In this document: positions 16,151-24,968 of the stretch, piece by piece
How the letters are laid out: every line of letters begins with the position of its first letter
Numbering within the stretch: the first letter of the stretch is position 1
From: Thermococcus gammatolerans EJ3
Lineage (GTDB): Archaea > Methanobacteriota_B > Thermococci > Thermococcales > Thermococcaceae
Reading direction: 5' to 3'
Length of the DNA stretch: 64,000 bases
NCBI RefSeq assembly: GCF_000022365.1
Contig: NC_012804.1
Location: forward strand, 930,001 to 994,000
Notes under the pieces: model-generated
Databases searched by the model: none
Told to the model about the DNA's origin: nothing
Seen by the model: the letters and a program-made list of their open reading frames with translations, nothing else
Program-made: the position numbers and the translations under genes

Positions 16151-16483
16151 ATGGTTGCAAGGGACGAGGTCTACGAGAAGCTGGAAGGACTGCTCAGGAG
16201 CCTCGGTTTCAAGAAAACGGAGCTCAGGGTGTACAAGCTTCTGCTCGAGAAGAAAAGGCCCATGAGAATCACGGAGATACAGAGGGAGTTGGGTCTCAGC
16301 GAGCGCTCGGTTAGGGAGCACGTTCTCAACCTTTACCGGAAGGGAGTTCTTAAGAGAACTCTGATCGAACAGGGCTGGCTCGGCTACGTTTACACCGCCG
16401 CCTCCCCGAAGGAGCTCATAGAACGCATAAAGGAGAGCATAATACAGAGGATAAACGAAATAGAGAAGGAGATTTCGGACTAA
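16151..16483 (+). CDS. Small winged-helix transcriptional regulator (TrmB/MarR-like)
   Basis: 110 residues from ATG 16151, with AGAGGTGA 5 nt upstream. Residues 20-70 form a winged helix: TELRVYKLLLEKKRPMRI, then ITEIQRELGLSERSVREHV. A glycine-tyrosine wing follows (GWLGYVYTA), then a C-terminal helix (ERIKESIIQRINEIEKEI) suited to dimerisation. There is no ligand domain. The upstream palindromes suggest it represses itself. Its 3' end overlaps the convergent peptidase gene by 4 bp. Confidence 0.85.
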   Translation: MVARDEVYEKLEGLLRSLGFKKTELRVYKLLLEKKRPMRITEIQRELGLSERSVREHVLNLYRKGVLKRTLIEQGWLGYVYTAASPKELIERIKESIIQRINEIEKEISD

Positions 16484-18186
16484 GTCCCCTCCACGATACC
16501 CGTCTCAAGGAGTATTCCCACGAGTCTTTCAAGCCTTTCAAGCTTCTCCTCGTTGATATCGCTGTACTCCTCCCTGAGGGCTTTGTAAGCCTTTTCCTCA
16601 GGTAGTTTCTCCCCGAGCATCACCAGTTCGTGGAGATGGGTTATGACCCTTCTATCCTCAGTTAGCTTCTCAAACTCCTCCGCCAGGGAGGTGTTTCTGC
16701 CCCTTATGAACTCCACCGAGATCCTGCCGCGGGCGCTCCACTTGAGCCACGGCTTTTCCTCAAAGCTGTGGCCAAGATCAATTCCAAGGAACCTCGAATC
16801 CCTCGCGAGTCCGTTCATCACGAGTCTCTCGGCAACCTCGGTTTCGGTCTCCATCGCCAGCTCCCCGAGGTACTTCATTGCATAGCCCCTAGAAACGCGT
16901 TGAAGGTCGTTTTTCTCTCCCCTGGCCAGGAAGAGGACAGCTGAGAGGACACCCCGTCCGATTACATCCAGTGTCGCCCTGCTTACCTTCTCCGGGCTGT
17001 CCTCACTGGAGTGGTAGAACCTGTCCGGCCACGTTATGGGCATCACGGCGGGGACGCCAAAGAAGTTGAAGACATCGTGGTCGCTCCCCATTTCGTAAGG
17101 ATAAGCCTTCACCGGGAGCAAAGGCATCGGAGAGCCCGAAAAGCTCTTTCCGCCCCTCATGTTTGCCAGGGAAAGTGAGGCCTCGATGATGCCCGACAGG
17201 ACTGAGAAGTTCGAGAGGGGAGTTCTGACGACCATTACCGTTGAGCCGGAGCGGTCCACGCTTCCGCCGACCATATCGAGGTTTATAACGGCGTAGTAAT
17301 CCTCCATCCTCGCGTGTTCCTTCACAAAGGCCTGGGTGCCGTAGTACTCAGGGATCCAGAGGAAGGCGAAGCCAAAGCGGAAGGAACCGTTCCAGACGCG
17401 GCTCAGAACCCTCGCGAGCTCCATTAGCATTGCGCTCCCGGAGGCGTTGTCGTTGGCGCCCGGCCTTGGATGGCAGATGTGGGCGGTGAACAGTATGTAA
17501 GGCGGCTCTCCTATCTCAGCGTAGAGTATCGGAAGGGTCTCCCTTTCCCTCACCTCTACCTCAACCCGGAACTTAACCTTTGGAGACTTCCCGGAGAGGT
17601 GCTTTCGTATCGCCTCCTCTGCCCACGTCTCAGGGACGGCCAGGGCTGGAATCCGGGCCCATTTGAGATCGTCCTTCGAGAGGAACAGGCCTATGTACGG
17701 AACCGCGCTTCCGGTTCCCCTCCTGTAGGCGAGGAACGCAGCTGCACCGCTCTCATTGGCCCGTCTGTAGGCTTTTCTCCAGTTCTCTCCCACGAGAACT
17801 ACCTTGCCCTCGGCCCTCTCCCAGTCCTCCTCCCTGATTATCGGCAGAACCTCACCCTCTCCCTCTCCGGGGGGACTGTGGGCCATCGCCACGAGGGGAG
17901 TCCTTGAGGAGTTCAGTCTGTGCCCGTCGAACTCGATCTCGGCCCCCACGAGATCCCACGCTATTGGAGACCTCAGCGTGAGGTACCAGCTCTCTCCATC
18001 GTATTTCTCCCTGATAAGCCTGCTCGAAACTCCCCAGGCAGAAAGCTCTTCCTCAATGTATCTAACGGCCTCAACGAGCTCTTTTGAACCCTGTATCCGG
18101 TGGAACTGGCTTATCTCAACGATGTCGTGGAGAATCCGTTCGGAGCTTAAAACCTCCGACTCCCTGAGAAACGGCATGATTCCCAT
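16480..18186 (-). CDS. M28-type zinc aminopeptidase with inserted PA-like domain
   Basis: 568 residues, no signal peptide, so cytosolic. The zinc-site motifs of family M28 are visible in order: TAHICHPRPGANDNASG (His, Asp), WIPEYYG (Glu-Glu/Tyr position), NLDMVGG (Asp) and FYHSSEDS (His). Between residues about 90 and 200 lies a PA-like insert (EGKVVLVGENWRKAYRRANE). The last 130 residues are helical. The closest description is the DUF4910/M28 aminopeptidase group. GGAGG lies 8 nt before the ATG at 18186; an ATG at 18177 is possible. It is the last gene of a KaiC-like/unknown/peptidase operon, 3 bp after the previous stop. Confidence 0.85.
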   Translation of the reverse strand: MGIMPFLRESEVLSSERILHDIVEISQFHRIQGSKELVEAVRYIEEELSAWGVSSRLIREKYDGESWYLTLRSPIAWDLVGAEIEFDGHRLNSSRTPLVAMAHSPPGEGEGEVLPIIREEDWERAEGKVVLVGENWRKAYRRANESGAAAFLAYRRGTGSAVPYIGLFLSKDDLKWARIPALAVPETWAEEAIRKHLSGKSPKVKFRVEVEVRERETLPILYAEIGEPPYILFTAHICHPRPGANDNASGSAMLMELARVLSRVWNGSFRFGFAFLWIPEYYGTQAFVKEHARMEDYYAVINLDMVGGSVDRSGSTVMVVRTPLSNFSVLSGIIEASLSLANMRGGKSFSGSPMPLLPVKAYPYEMGSDHDVFNFFGVPAVMPITWPDRFYHSSEDSPEKVSRATLDVIGRGVLSAVLFLARGEKNDLQRVSRGYAMKYLGELAMETETEVAERLVMNGLARDSRFLGIDLGHSFEEKPWLKWSARGRISVEFIRGRNTSLAEEFEKLTEDRRVITHLHELVMLGEKLPEEKAYKALREEYSDINEEKLERLERLVGILLETGIVEGT

Positions 18187-18189
18187 ACC

Positions 18190-18636
18190 TCATTCCTCCC
18201 CCAACTTGAGCATCCTCGGTATTTCGAGGTGCTTGAGGGTGTCCAAAAACTCGGGGGGAAGGACGAGCCTGGTTGTCTGGAGAAAGCGGGCAAACTCGAC
18301 CTCGAGCCCTTTACCCTCTCCAGTTCTTTCCTCGGCCCTCCTCATTTCAACCCTGGGCTTAACCTTCTCCTCTGTTAACTTGCCCTTCTCGATCAGGCCG
18401 AGGTTTATCTCCTCCTGCCTTCTGTTTGAGCCCTCAACCTTTCCCCTGTTGTAGGCACTCTTGATGAGCTCGTAGACCCCAAGTTCCTTTGCCCTCCGGT
18501 AGAGTTCCTCCTTCCTGTCCCTCACCCACGATATCCACTCGCTGTGGCCCCTGTAACCGATGAAATAGCCGAACTCGTAGGCCTCCTGCAGGAGCTTCTT
18601 TATCTCGGCCTTCCCGTTGTTTTCGCTCTTCCCCAT
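18190..18636 (-). CDS. Unknown 148-residue helical protein
   Basis: Not recognised. It starts MGKSENNGKAEIKKLLQ, with GAGGTGG 5 nt upstream. It is soluble and mostly helical, with a conserved-looking aromatic block (EFGYFIGYRGHSEWISWV), a basic middle and a C-terminal FLQTTRLVLPPEFLDTLKHL. It lies 9 bp after the KaiC-like ATPase and 3 bp before the peptidase, so it is part of that operon. By position it may be a partner of the ATPase; nothing in the sequence proves this. Confidence 0.75.
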   Translation of the reverse strand: MGKSENNGKAEIKKLLQEAYEFGYFIGYRGHSEWISWVRDRKEELYRRAKELGVYELIKSAYNRGKVEGSNRRQEEINLGLIEKGKLTEEKVKPRVEMRRAEERTGEGKGLEVEFARFLQTTRLVLPPEFLDTLKHLEIPRMLKLGEE

Positions 18637-18645
18637 GTTACCACC

Positions 18646-19359
18646 TCAGAAAGGCGCCTCGTTGTACACCTTTATTCCCTCGTCCGTAAAGCGTATCCGC
18701 TTGAGGTTGCTGTCGTGGGGAACGCCCCTCATCTTCAGCACCTGCATCGCTCGGATCATCTGATAGTTGCGCATGAAGTGGTGGATCACAAGAACGCCGT
18801 CCACGAGGTAGTGCTCGTCGGTGTACCTCTCGCCCTGGAGCATCTCTGAGGTTATCAGTGTTGTTGTTTCGAGCTCCTGGAGGGCCCTTATGAATCTTCC
18901 CAGGGCCCAGCGCTTGTTCTCGGGATCCTTGACAAGGTGTTCCATTGAGGTAAATGAGTCGATTACGGCCCTCTTTATTCCCTCCTCGCTTATGATCTGG
19001 AGGATGCTGTTGAAGAGCTCGTTCCAGGTTAGGCGGTACTCGGCCCTGAGGAGGATCCTGCCGAGGTCGTGGAAGGTTATCATCTTCGACTTGGTATAGC
19101 CGAGCAGGCCGAAGTTGTACCTCAGCATGTCCTGAAGGATTATCCTCGGATCCTCGACGAGGGACACGAAAACACCCTTCTCCCCGTTTCTTGCGCCCTC
19201 GACCAGAAACTGAACCCCCATCGTGGTCTTTCCGCTTCCGGGGGGGCCTGTTATCAGGTAAACCCTGCCGGGCAGAAAGCCCCCTCCTATTATGTCGTCA
19301 AGGCCCGGAACTCCCGAGGGAACGCGGTCAAGGCTCTTAAGGATCTCACCCACGTACAA
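18646..19359 (-). CDS. KaiC-like RecA-superfamily ATPase
   Basis: 237 residues, single KaiC domain. Walker A is GPPGSGKTT (about 39-47), the Walker B strand is RAVIDSFTS (about 135-143). The N-terminus reads VPSGVPGLDDIIGGGFLPGR, typical of KaiC/RadA relatives. The start is a TTG at 19359, with GGTGA 6 nt upstream; a GTG two codons later is less likely. A minus-strand TATA box (GCTTAAATA near 19400) precedes it. Such archaeal KaiC paralogues are linked to signalling and to archaellum-like regulation, but the partner here is unknown. It leads an operon with the 148-residue protein and the peptidase. Confidence 0.88.
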   Translation of the reverse strand: MYVGEILKSLDRVPSGVPGLDDIIGGGFLPGRVYLITGPPGSGKTTMGVQFLVEGARNGEKGVFVSLVEDPRIILQDMLRYNFGLLGYTKSKMITFHDLGRILLRAEYRLTWNELFNSILQIISEEGIKRAVIDSFTSMEHLVKDPENKRWALGRFIRALQELETTTLITSEMLQGERYTDEHYLVDGVLVIHHFMRNYQMIRAMQVLKMRGVPHDSNLKRIRFTDEGIKVYNEAPF

Positions 19360-19455
19360 TTCACGTCACCGGTTTGAGATACGCACTCCACGTATTTAAG
19401 CTTAAGCTCCGCTCGATTTATAACACCAAACCTCAACTGGTTAGGGGGTGAGAGA

Positions 19456-20088
19456 ATGTCCGTCAGGTTGATAGCCTTTGACCTAGAGGGGACGCTCGTG
19501 AAATCAGTTTCGGGATGGGTCGAGCTCCACAAGCGCTTTGGGACGTGGGAAAAGGGTAAGGAGTACGCCGAGATGTTCTTTCGGGGTGAGATAGACTACC
19601 CCACGTGGGCGGATCTCGACGCTTCCCTCTGGCGGGGGCGCAGGCGGGAGGAGATAATGGAGTGGGTGGAGAGCGTTGAGTACATGGACGGGGCCTTTGA
19701 ACTGATCGAGTTTCTTAGGGAGAAGGACTTCAAGATCGCGATACTGAGCAGCGGGCTCATGTGCCTCGCCGAGAAGGTGGGGAAGGAACTCGGGGTCGAT
19801 TACGTCTTTGCCAACGAGCTTGAATTTGACGAAGAGGGGAGAATAACGGGGAAAGTAACACCACACGTGGACTTCGAGGGAAAGGGGACAATCCTCCGCA
19901 GACTCAAGGAAGAGCTTAAACCAGAACTCACGGTTGCGGTTGGGGATGGCTACAACGATCTGGCGATGTTCCGTGAGGCCGATGTCAGCATAGCGATAAA
20001 CCCCCACGAGGGCGTCGAAGGGGATCACGTGGTCGAGAGCCTCCACGAGGTCAGGGAGATAATTGAAGGACTGCTTGAGGAGGAGTGA
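19456..20088 (+). CDS. HAD-superfamily phosphatase, phosphoserine phosphatase-like
   Basis: 210 residues. HAD motif I is DLEGTL (about 9-14), motif II is the Ser in ILSSGL, motif III a Lys before motif IV, and motif IV is VGDGYNDLAMF. A helical cap (residues 20-75) follows motif I, as in SerB. Phosphoserine phosphatase activity is plausible from DxEGT and GDGxND, but archaeal relatives also act on other phosphomonoesters. The ATG at 19456 has GGGGGTGAG just upstream and a TATA box (TTTATAA at about 19417). It is divergent from the KaiC-like gene and followed by two guide RNA candidates on the same strand. Confidence 0.88.
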   Translation: MSVRLIAFDLEGTLVKSVSGWVELHKRFGTWEKGKEYAEMFFRGEIDYPTWADLDASLWRGRRREEIMEWVESVEYMDGAFELIEFLREKDFKIAILSSGLMCLAEKVGKELGVDYVFANELEFDEEGRITGKVTPHVDFEGKGTILRRLKEELKPELTVAVGDGYNDLAMFREADVSIAINPHEGVEGDHVVESLHEVREIIEGLLEEE

Positions 20089-20118
20089 GGTTTTTAAGGC
20101 CGATCCCCAACCCTCTGT

Positions 20119-20178
20119 GGGCCCGGCTGCCCGCCCTCTCCGCTGAGGGGTGATGCGGGGGTTCCGGTCGGGCCTACA
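20119..20178 (+). ncRNA. Single-hairpin H/ACA box sRNA (candidate)
   Basis: A 9-bp lower stem (20119-20127 GGGCCCGGC with 20167-20175 GTCGGGCCT, one G-U) is followed at once by ACA (20176-20178). The upper stem CCCGC (20130-20134) pairs with GCGGG (20155-20159). A kink-turn-like GTGAT lies on its 3' side and a CCCTC/GAGGG tip stem closes the hairpin. The upper stem to ACA distance is 16 nt, as in archaeal H/ACA guides. The 5' pocket is short unless the lower stem opens by two pairs, which leaves the target unclear. Confidence 0.62.
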
Positions 20179-20182
20179 GGGG

Positions 20183-20231
20183 ATGATGACCTTTTGCTTT
20201 GCCGAGCGGTGATGAGCACGCCCTTCCCTGA
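20183..20231 (+). ncRNA. C/D box guide sRNA (candidate)
   Basis: All four boxes are in order: C ATGATGA (20183-20189), D' CCGA (20202-20205, one base off CTGA), C' GTGATGA (20209-20215), D CTGA (20228-20231). Both guides are exactly 12 nt (20190-20201 and 20216-20227) and the D'-C' spacer is 3 nt, the classic archaeal format. GGGG before C and CCC after D can form the terminal stem. It begins 4 nt after the H/ACA candidate and ends just before the stop of the convergent peptidase gene. It should direct 2'-O-methylation at the nucleotide paired five positions from D or D'. Confidence 0.75.
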
Positions 20232-20234
20232 CCC

Positions 20235-21458
20235 TCAAAGTCCGGCCGTCTTCAGCACGAGCCACCAGAACACATCGCCCCAGAAGAAGGCTATGAGGAA
20301 ACCGATGAAGATGCTCGGGGCGAAGGGCATGGCCTTTTTCCTGAGGAACCTGTTCTCGATCTTTCCCTCCTCCACGAGGGCCTTAAGCTTCTCTATCTGC
20401 TCGCGCGAGAGCCCCTCGGCCGTAGGGGACGCGATCACTTCACCCCTCACCGGGGACGTGAGCACGCTTAGATCTCCCTCCTTAATGGCCCTCACGAGCA
20501 GTTCAAAAAAGCCGGAGCGCTCTCTCCTGACCTCACCGTTCTCGATGTAGATGGTCTCCCCGAGGATGTCCCACTCCCCCAGCTCCTCAACCGTTACCTC
20601 CTCCACGAGGGCCTCCTCGCGGAGAACCCTGACGACGGAGAAGAAGACCTTGAACAGGTAAAGCACGACGGCGAGCTTTAGGAAGCCGTAAGCTGCATCA
20701 AGTCCGAGGAGGTACGTGAGGTAGGCGAGGGAAGCCAGACCGATGCCATCACCGACGCGCCGGTACTTTCCAAAGATGAGGATGGTGACTATCGTTAGAA
20801 GGTAGCGCACGGGGGCGGGAAGAGTCCACCCTGCCCTCTGGAGAAGAACTGAGACCGCTACTCCGGCCATGAGCCAGAGCGCCACTTCAACGGAGAGGTT
20901 TGCCTTCTCAAAGAGAACCTGTCTGAGTTTTTTGGTCTTTTTCCTCGCTATCAGCACACCGAGGGCGTAGGCGAAGAGAAAGGGAAAGACCGCGAGGATG
21001 CTGTTGAAGAGTACTGCAATCGGGTAGAGCGGGTATCTGACTTCGTACGGTGCGACAACACGGGCATAATGGAGCGGGTACGGCAGGAGGGCCGAAAAGC
21101 CGGCCAAAACGAGAACGTCGCCTGAAGCCCAGGCCCCGGCGTAGTAGAGGATCAAACCGAGAACCAGGCCAACGAAAAAGCCTATTATCCCGGCGAGAGC
21201 TACCAGGGGATTACCCGATTTCAGGCCGAGGTATAGGTAGATGAGTATCCCCGCCTCAACGGCGGGAACTGGTATCTTCGTTAGAACTGGATTAAGGGGC
21301 ACTTCCTCTTCTTCCTCAAGACCCCTGAGCCTTTCGACCAGAGCGAGGAGGGGAAAAACGTGGTTGTCAAATATGAAGCCGGTCTTGAGGTCGGTGTAAG
21401 AGGTGAGGATTCCCATGAATGATCCAACTAGCAGTATAAGAATCGTAAGGGGATCCAT
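20235..21458 (-). CDS. Archaeal prepilin/class III signal peptide peptidase (A24 family)
   Basis: 407 residues, multi-pass membrane protein. The two catalytic aspartates of type IV prepilin peptidases are visible: D23 in [10 protein letters not shown] and the GD of [13 protein letters not shown]. It is longer than FlaK-type enzymes because it has extra hydrophobic segments and a soluble insert. The ATG at 21458 is preferred over a TTG at 21464 because GAGGGG lies 6 nt before it. It directly follows the class III pilin-like gene (10 bp), its probable substrate. This pairing points to the EppA-type role, cleaving before the hydrophobic helix of QxxxEY-type pilins. Confidence 0.85.
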   Translation of the reverse strand: MDPLTILILLVGSFMGILTSYTDLKTGFIFDNHVFPLLALVERLRGLEEEEEVPLNPVLTKIPVPAVEAGILIYLYLGLKSGNPLVALAGIIGFFVGLVLGLILYYAGAWASGDVLVLAGFSALLPYPLHYARVVAPYEVRYPLYPIAVLFNSILAVFPFLFAYALGVLIARKKTKKLRQVLFEKANLSVEVALWLMAGVAVSVLLQRAGWTLPAPVRYLLTIVTILIFGKYRRVGDGIGLASLAYLTYLLGLDAAYGFLKLAVVLYLFKVFFSVVRVLREEALVEEVTVEELGEWDILGETIYIENGEVRRERSGFFELLVRAIKEGDLSVLTSPVRGEVIASPTAEGLSREQIEKLKALVEEGKIENRFLRKKAMPFAPSIFIGFLIAFFWGDVFWWLVLKTAGL

Positions 21459-21468
21459 CGGCAACCCC

Positions 21469-21633
21469 TCACAGGTCCTCCAGAACGTTCTTGCGGACGG
21501 CCTTTGCGTAGCTCGAAACCGTCTGCTGGAGCTGTTTTGTCGTGTCGAGAACTGTTCTAAGGGCTATTGCCACGAGTATCAGCGCGGCCGCAAGCATGAA
21601 CAGGTACTCCAGAGCTGTCTGGGCTCTCCTCAT
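21469..21633 (-). CDS. Small class III signal-peptide pilin-like protein
   Basis: 54 residues: [20 protein letters not shown], then a short polar tail. The [11 protein letters not shown] start followed by a hydrophobic helix is the class III signal peptide (cleavage before Q, then ALEY) of DUF361-type archaeal pilins. GGAGGCG lies upstream of the ATG. A TATA box (CTTTTAAAT near 21672, minus strand) starts the unit. The gene is 10 bp before the peptidase. At this size the mature protein would be about 50 residues, nearly all helix, so it may be a minor pilin or an assembly subunit. Confidence 0.85.
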   Translation of the reverse strand: MRRAQTALEYLFMLAAALILVAIALRTVLDTTKQLQQTVSSYAKAVRKNVLEDL

Positions 21634-21705
21634 GCTCTCGCCTCCACTTCTATTTCGGGATCATTAGATTTAAAAGTTTCCCCAAAACTCTTTCCGGGGG
21701 CCAAG

Positions 21706-22044
21706 ATGAAGGTTTACAGACTGTTCGTTCGCGATGAGTACCTCGACTTCATAAAGTCGGGTGAGAAGAGGATAGAGGTTCGCGTCGCCTACCCACAGCT
21801 CAGGAGAATCCAGCCGGGGGACAAGCTCATCTTCAACGACTCGATTCCGGCAGTTGTTACAGAAGTCAAGCGCTACGAGACATTTAGGCAGGTTCTGCGC
21901 GAGGAACCCATAAAGAAAATCTTTCCCGACGAGCCGAGTTTTGAGAGAGCCGTAAAGCGGTTCCACAACCTCTACCCCAAGTGGAAGGAGAACCGCTACG
22001 GCGTGATAGCCATAAAGTTCAAGCTCGTCGGTGAGGAAAGATGA
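21706..22044 (+). CDS. ASCH-domain protein
   Basis: 112 residues from ATG 21706, with a GGGGG tract 4-5 nt upstream; upstream in-frame sequence crosses the pilin gene on the other strand and is not coding. The ASCH/PUA-like fold is shown by [19 protein letters not shown] and the GDKLIFND turn. ASCH domains bind RNA or nucleotides; related bacterial proteins are coactivators or amidohydrolases. Its stop overlaps the start of a second ASCH gene by 4 bp, so the two are probably made together. Confidence 0.85.
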   Translation: MKVYRLFVRDEYLDFIKSGEKRIEVRVAYPQLRRIQPGDKLIFNDSIPAVVTEVKRYETFRQVLREEPIKKIFPDEPSFERAVKRFHNLYPKWKENRYGVIAIKFKLVGEER

Positions 22045-22610
22045 AGCACCTCGAATTCGACGGAAGATACGCGGAGGCGATACTGAAGGGGAAGAAGAGG
22101 GCAACCGTCAGGCTGGGCAGAAGGCCCAACCTCAGGGAAGGCGATACCGTTCTAATCCACGCAGGTGGCTACGCCCTCGGAAAGGCCGTAATAGAGAGGG
22201 TCGAAAGTAAGACCGTGAAGGAGCTCACCGATGAGGATGCCTTCCTCGACGGCTTTTCCAGCAGGGAGGAGCTGATTGAAGCCCTGAAGGAGCACTACAA
22301 GTACGTAAACGACGACTCCAAGGCCCACGTGGTAGTATTTCGCCTTGTGGAGAAGTTTGACAAACCCGTGATGAGCTCCGACTACGCCTACGAGGGCAAC
22401 CTGCCGGTTGAGATAGCGGAGAAGGCTTTGAAGTACCTCGACCTGCCCGAGGAGGATAGAAAACTGATAGAGCTCTTCCTCAAGACCGGGAGCCTGAGGA
22501 AAGCGGCCTACAGACTTGGCGGTCTCAACAAGCGCTACTTGATAAGGGACGCACTTAGAAGGGCCTACGAAGAGCTGAAAAAGAAGGGAATCATGGGGTC
22601 GAAGGTTTAA
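22041..22610 (+). CDS. ASCH-domain protein with C-terminal helical/HTH-like extension
   Basis: 189 residues. Residues 1-105 form an ASCH domain ([40 protein letters not shown]). Residues 115-189 are helical and contain [20 protein letters not shown], which looks like a helix-turn-helix. RNA binding plus a second nucleic-acid contact is plausible. It starts 4 bp inside the preceding ASCH gene and its TAA overlaps the convergent RNase III-like stop. Confidence 0.82.
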   Translation: MKHLEFDGRYAEAILKGKKRATVRLGRRPNLREGDTVLIHAGGYALGKAVIERVESKTVKELTDEDAFLDGFSSREELIEALKEHYKYVNDDSKAHVVVFRLVEKFDKPVMSSDYAYEGNLPVEIAEKALKYLDLPEEDRKLIELFLKTGSLRKAAYRLGGLNKRYLIRDALRRAYEELKKKGIMGSKV

Positions 22611-22993
22611 AGGGACAGCCTCTTCCCGATGAGCCTCAGCAGTTCCCCGAGGGCCACACCGAGGGCCTCTTTGCTCCTGTACGGGTGGAGGACGTCCTCG
22701 GTGAAGTTTGCTCTGAGCACTTCAACGGCTTCCTCTATCGTGAACGCTCCCTCCAGCCATGCGTACGCTATTATTGCCTCCGCTATGTCACCCTTTCCGT
22801 GTTTGTCAGTCCTCGGCGGGACGAGGTGCCTCAGCTTCGCCCGTTCTATCGCGATGGCCAGTGATGAGTTCGGAACCCTTCCCCCCGTTGGCCGGCCCGT
22901 AAACTCACTCAGTGCGAGGGAGTAGATGAAGTTGATGAGGGAATCGCCGAGGGTCGAAAGGCCTTTGTCCTTGAAATCACGAACGTACTTCAT
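22607..22993 (-). CDS. Archaeal RNase III-like protein
   Basis: 128 residues from ATG 22993, with GGGTGAT 4 nt upstream; the longer frame upstream overlaps the glycosyltransferase gene. The two halves of the RNase III active site are visible: STLGDSLINFIYSLAL (equivalent to the ExLGDA motif) and KGDIAEAIIAYAWLEG (equivalent to ADxxEAxIGAxYLD). There is no double-stranded RNA-binding domain. This is the short archaeal Ribonuclease_3_2 family. It likely works as a dimer on structured RNA. It follows the glycosyltransferase stop by 5 bp. Confidence 0.82.
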   Translation of the reverse strand: MKYVRDFKDKGLSTLGDSLINFIYSLALSEFTGRPTGGRVPNSSLAIAIERAKLRHLVPPRTDKHGKGDIAEAIIAYAWLEGAFTIEEAVEVLRANFTEDVLHPYRSKEALGVALGELLRLIGKRLSL

Positions 22994-22998
22994 TTGGA

Positions 22999-24024
22999 TC
23001 ACCCGAAGAAAGCTTGCATGTGCCAGAGGCCGACATAGTAGGTCGAAATCAGCAGGATAAGAGCTATGATCGAGAATATCACGCGGTTCATCTTCTCTCC
23101 AAGCACGGTCCAAGCCGGCACTGCCGGAAGGAGGAGTCTCGGTGTACTTATGGAGGGAACCCCTGTAACGAGATACTGGAGAATCACGAAGGGAGCCGAA
23201 AAGAGAAACTCTTTGACCCGCTTCTCCTTTAGCAGGATGAGGAGTCCGGCCGTGTAGGTGAGGAGAAATGCCCATGAATGAACAACCCAGTGTATGCCCC
23301 TGAGGTGGAAGTCCCTTATCCTCCAGGGCTGGTTAGTGAACCAGCTGTCCATCATCCATTTTATCTGGGCTACCGGCCCCCTCATCTTTGCATCCCACTG
23401 CTTTTCGATGTCAAAATAAACCCAGGGACTGCCACCGACTGAATTGAAAAAGAGCAGGAGGACAAGACCAAAGGCTGAAAACGGGATGAGAAACCTGATC
23501 CTCTTCCCATCCAGCAGGAAAGCGAAGATCAGAAGGCCCATTGTATACTTGGCGAGAACAGCAAGCCCGAGGAAAATCCCCGATAACTCCGGTCTCTTCT
23601 CCCTGAGATCATAGGCCAAAAGGGCGAGGGAGAGTGCCATTGCCTCGCTGTACGGTGCGGTGGTGAAGAGGACGTAGGCAGGGTTCAGGGCCAGGAAGAG
23701 GGCGGGCTTGAGGCCCCATCTCCTGAAGACGATGAGGGGCGGGACTACGCTCAGCAGGTTTACGATAATGAACGCCGCAAGCCACGTTTCTATACCCAAT
23801 AGGGAAAGAAGCCTTATCGTGGCGGGAAAAAGGGGGCCAAACGCCAGCTCATGTATGTCATAGTAACCTTCATCCGCTATTTTTATGAAATGCTCCCCGT
23901 CCCACCTCATACAGAACTTTTCGATCTCAAAGTCAGCACCAGCCAACAGCACGAGCTTGGAGACTACTATTGCCACGATGAGTATGATGAACTTTTTTTG
24001 GCTGTCGCTTAACTTTACCCTCAT
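22999..24024 (-). CDS. PIG-V-like membrane mannosyltransferase
   Basis: 341 residues with about nine membrane helices. The loop after the first helix reads MRWDGEHFIKIADEGYYD, the WDG...IAxxGY signature of PIG-V/PIG-M type GT-C glycosyltransferases, where the acidic residue binds the dolichol-phosphate sugar. A probable sugar transferase for lipids or N-glycans. A TATA box (CTTTTAAAGG, minus strand, centred near 24049) predicts a transcript start at the ATG 24024, so a leaderless mRNA; the frame continues upstream but over the rpoL end. It is followed by the RNase III-like gene. Confidence 0.8.
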   Translation of the reverse strand: MRVKLSDSQKKFIILIVAIVVSKLVLLAGADFEIEKFCMRWDGEHFIKIADEGYYDIHELAFGPLFPATIRLLSLLGIETWLAAFIIVNLLSVVPPLIVFRRWGLKPALFLALNPAYVLFTTAPYSEAMALSLALLAYDLREKRPELSGIFLGLAVLAKYTMGLLIFAFLLDGKRIRFLIPFSAFGLVLLLFFNSVGGSPWVYFDIEKQWDAKMRGPVAQIKWMMDSWFTNQPWRIRDFHLRGIHWVVHSWAFLLTYTAGLLILLKEKRVKEFLFSAPFVILQYLVTGVPSISTPRLLLPAVPAWTVLGEKMNRVIFSIIALILLISTYYVGLWHMQAFFG

Positions 24025-24055
24025 AAAGAGGACAAGAGGAAAACTCTTTAAAAGG

Positions 24056-24343
24056 TTATCCCTCAATCGCGGATTTCCACGCCTCAAGTACCGCCCTCGC
24101 CCGGTCAAAGACCCTCTGAGCGGCCTTTTCAAGTGCCTCCTCCGGGCTCTCCTTTCCGTCGGTCACGATCTTGAAGCGCGGCTTTCTGGCCATGAGAATC
24201 GGATGGTCGATTGAGTAGGCCGCGAACTTGACGTGCTTGTCCTCGTGGAGTGTTTCAACCAGAAGGTTCGCGAACGTGTGGTCTTCCCCTTCAAGGTAGA
24301 ACTCGAAGGTGTTACCTTCCCTCTTGATGACCTCAATCCTCAT
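24056..24343 (-). CDS. rpoL: DNA-directed RNA polymerase subunit L (Rpo11)
   Basis: 95 residues from ATG 24343 ([20 protein letters not shown]), chosen because GGGGTGAT is 4 nt upstream; ATG 24349 is also possible. It has the alpha-NTD-like core [20 protein letters not shown] and the AAYSIDHPI motif of RpoL/Rpb11. With RpoD it forms the assembly platform of archaeal RNA polymerase. The start lies inside the end of the DUF2067 gene, so translation is coupled. Confidence 0.96.
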
Positions 24344-24968
24344 CAGCATCACCCCTGAGACGCTTTAATACCTCCTCCAGAGCCTGCTCCTTGTTCTTCA
24401 CGAGTTCGTATTTAAACTTATCCTCTTTCCACTCGGCCAAGCCGAGATCAACGAGAAGCTCCAGAACTTCCTGGGGATCCATATCGAACGCTACCGAGAC
24501 CGGAAGGACGACTTCCCTGATCTGTCTTGTCGTCTGAAGTGCTATCTCCGACAGCGTGAGACCCAGCCTGCGCACGAGCTCGACAATCTCGTCCCAGGGT
24601 AGGGAGGTCACCAGTTCGCCTTTGGCCTCATCCACTTCCGCCCTCTCTCCCAGCAGCTCGAGGGTTTTAAGTATAATCGGGAGGGACACGCTCGTTCCCG
24701 CCTCTCGGAATACGTCGTCGGGGGAGTAGTGGTAGAGGCCGCGCCTGTCCGGGTAGAGCTTTGCCCTCACCCTGTTGTGTATGGCCCTGATTTTGGCTAT
24801 TGCCTCCCGTATCTCCTCCTTTGTGCCCTGGACGTTCACCTTTATGGAGTCGAGCTTGCCGTGGACGTATATGAACGCCGGAAGTGAGAGCCTCTGGAGT
24901 TCTTTCATGAACTCCTCCTTCTCCCTGTCGTCGCGCACGTGTATCGTGATGACGCGCTTTGCCCTCAT
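24333..24968 (-). CDS. DUF2067-like conserved archaeal protein
   Basis: 211 residues: an N-terminal alpha/beta domain ([37 protein letters not shown]) and a C-terminal helical half ([38 protein letters not shown]) that may be a winged-helix-like fold. It probably belongs to the archaeal DUF2067 family. It sits between csl4 and rpoL, a conserved archaeal neighbourhood, which suggests a link to RNA processing or transcription. Its ATG directly follows the csl4 stop and its end overlaps rpoL by 11 bp. Confidence 0.78.
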
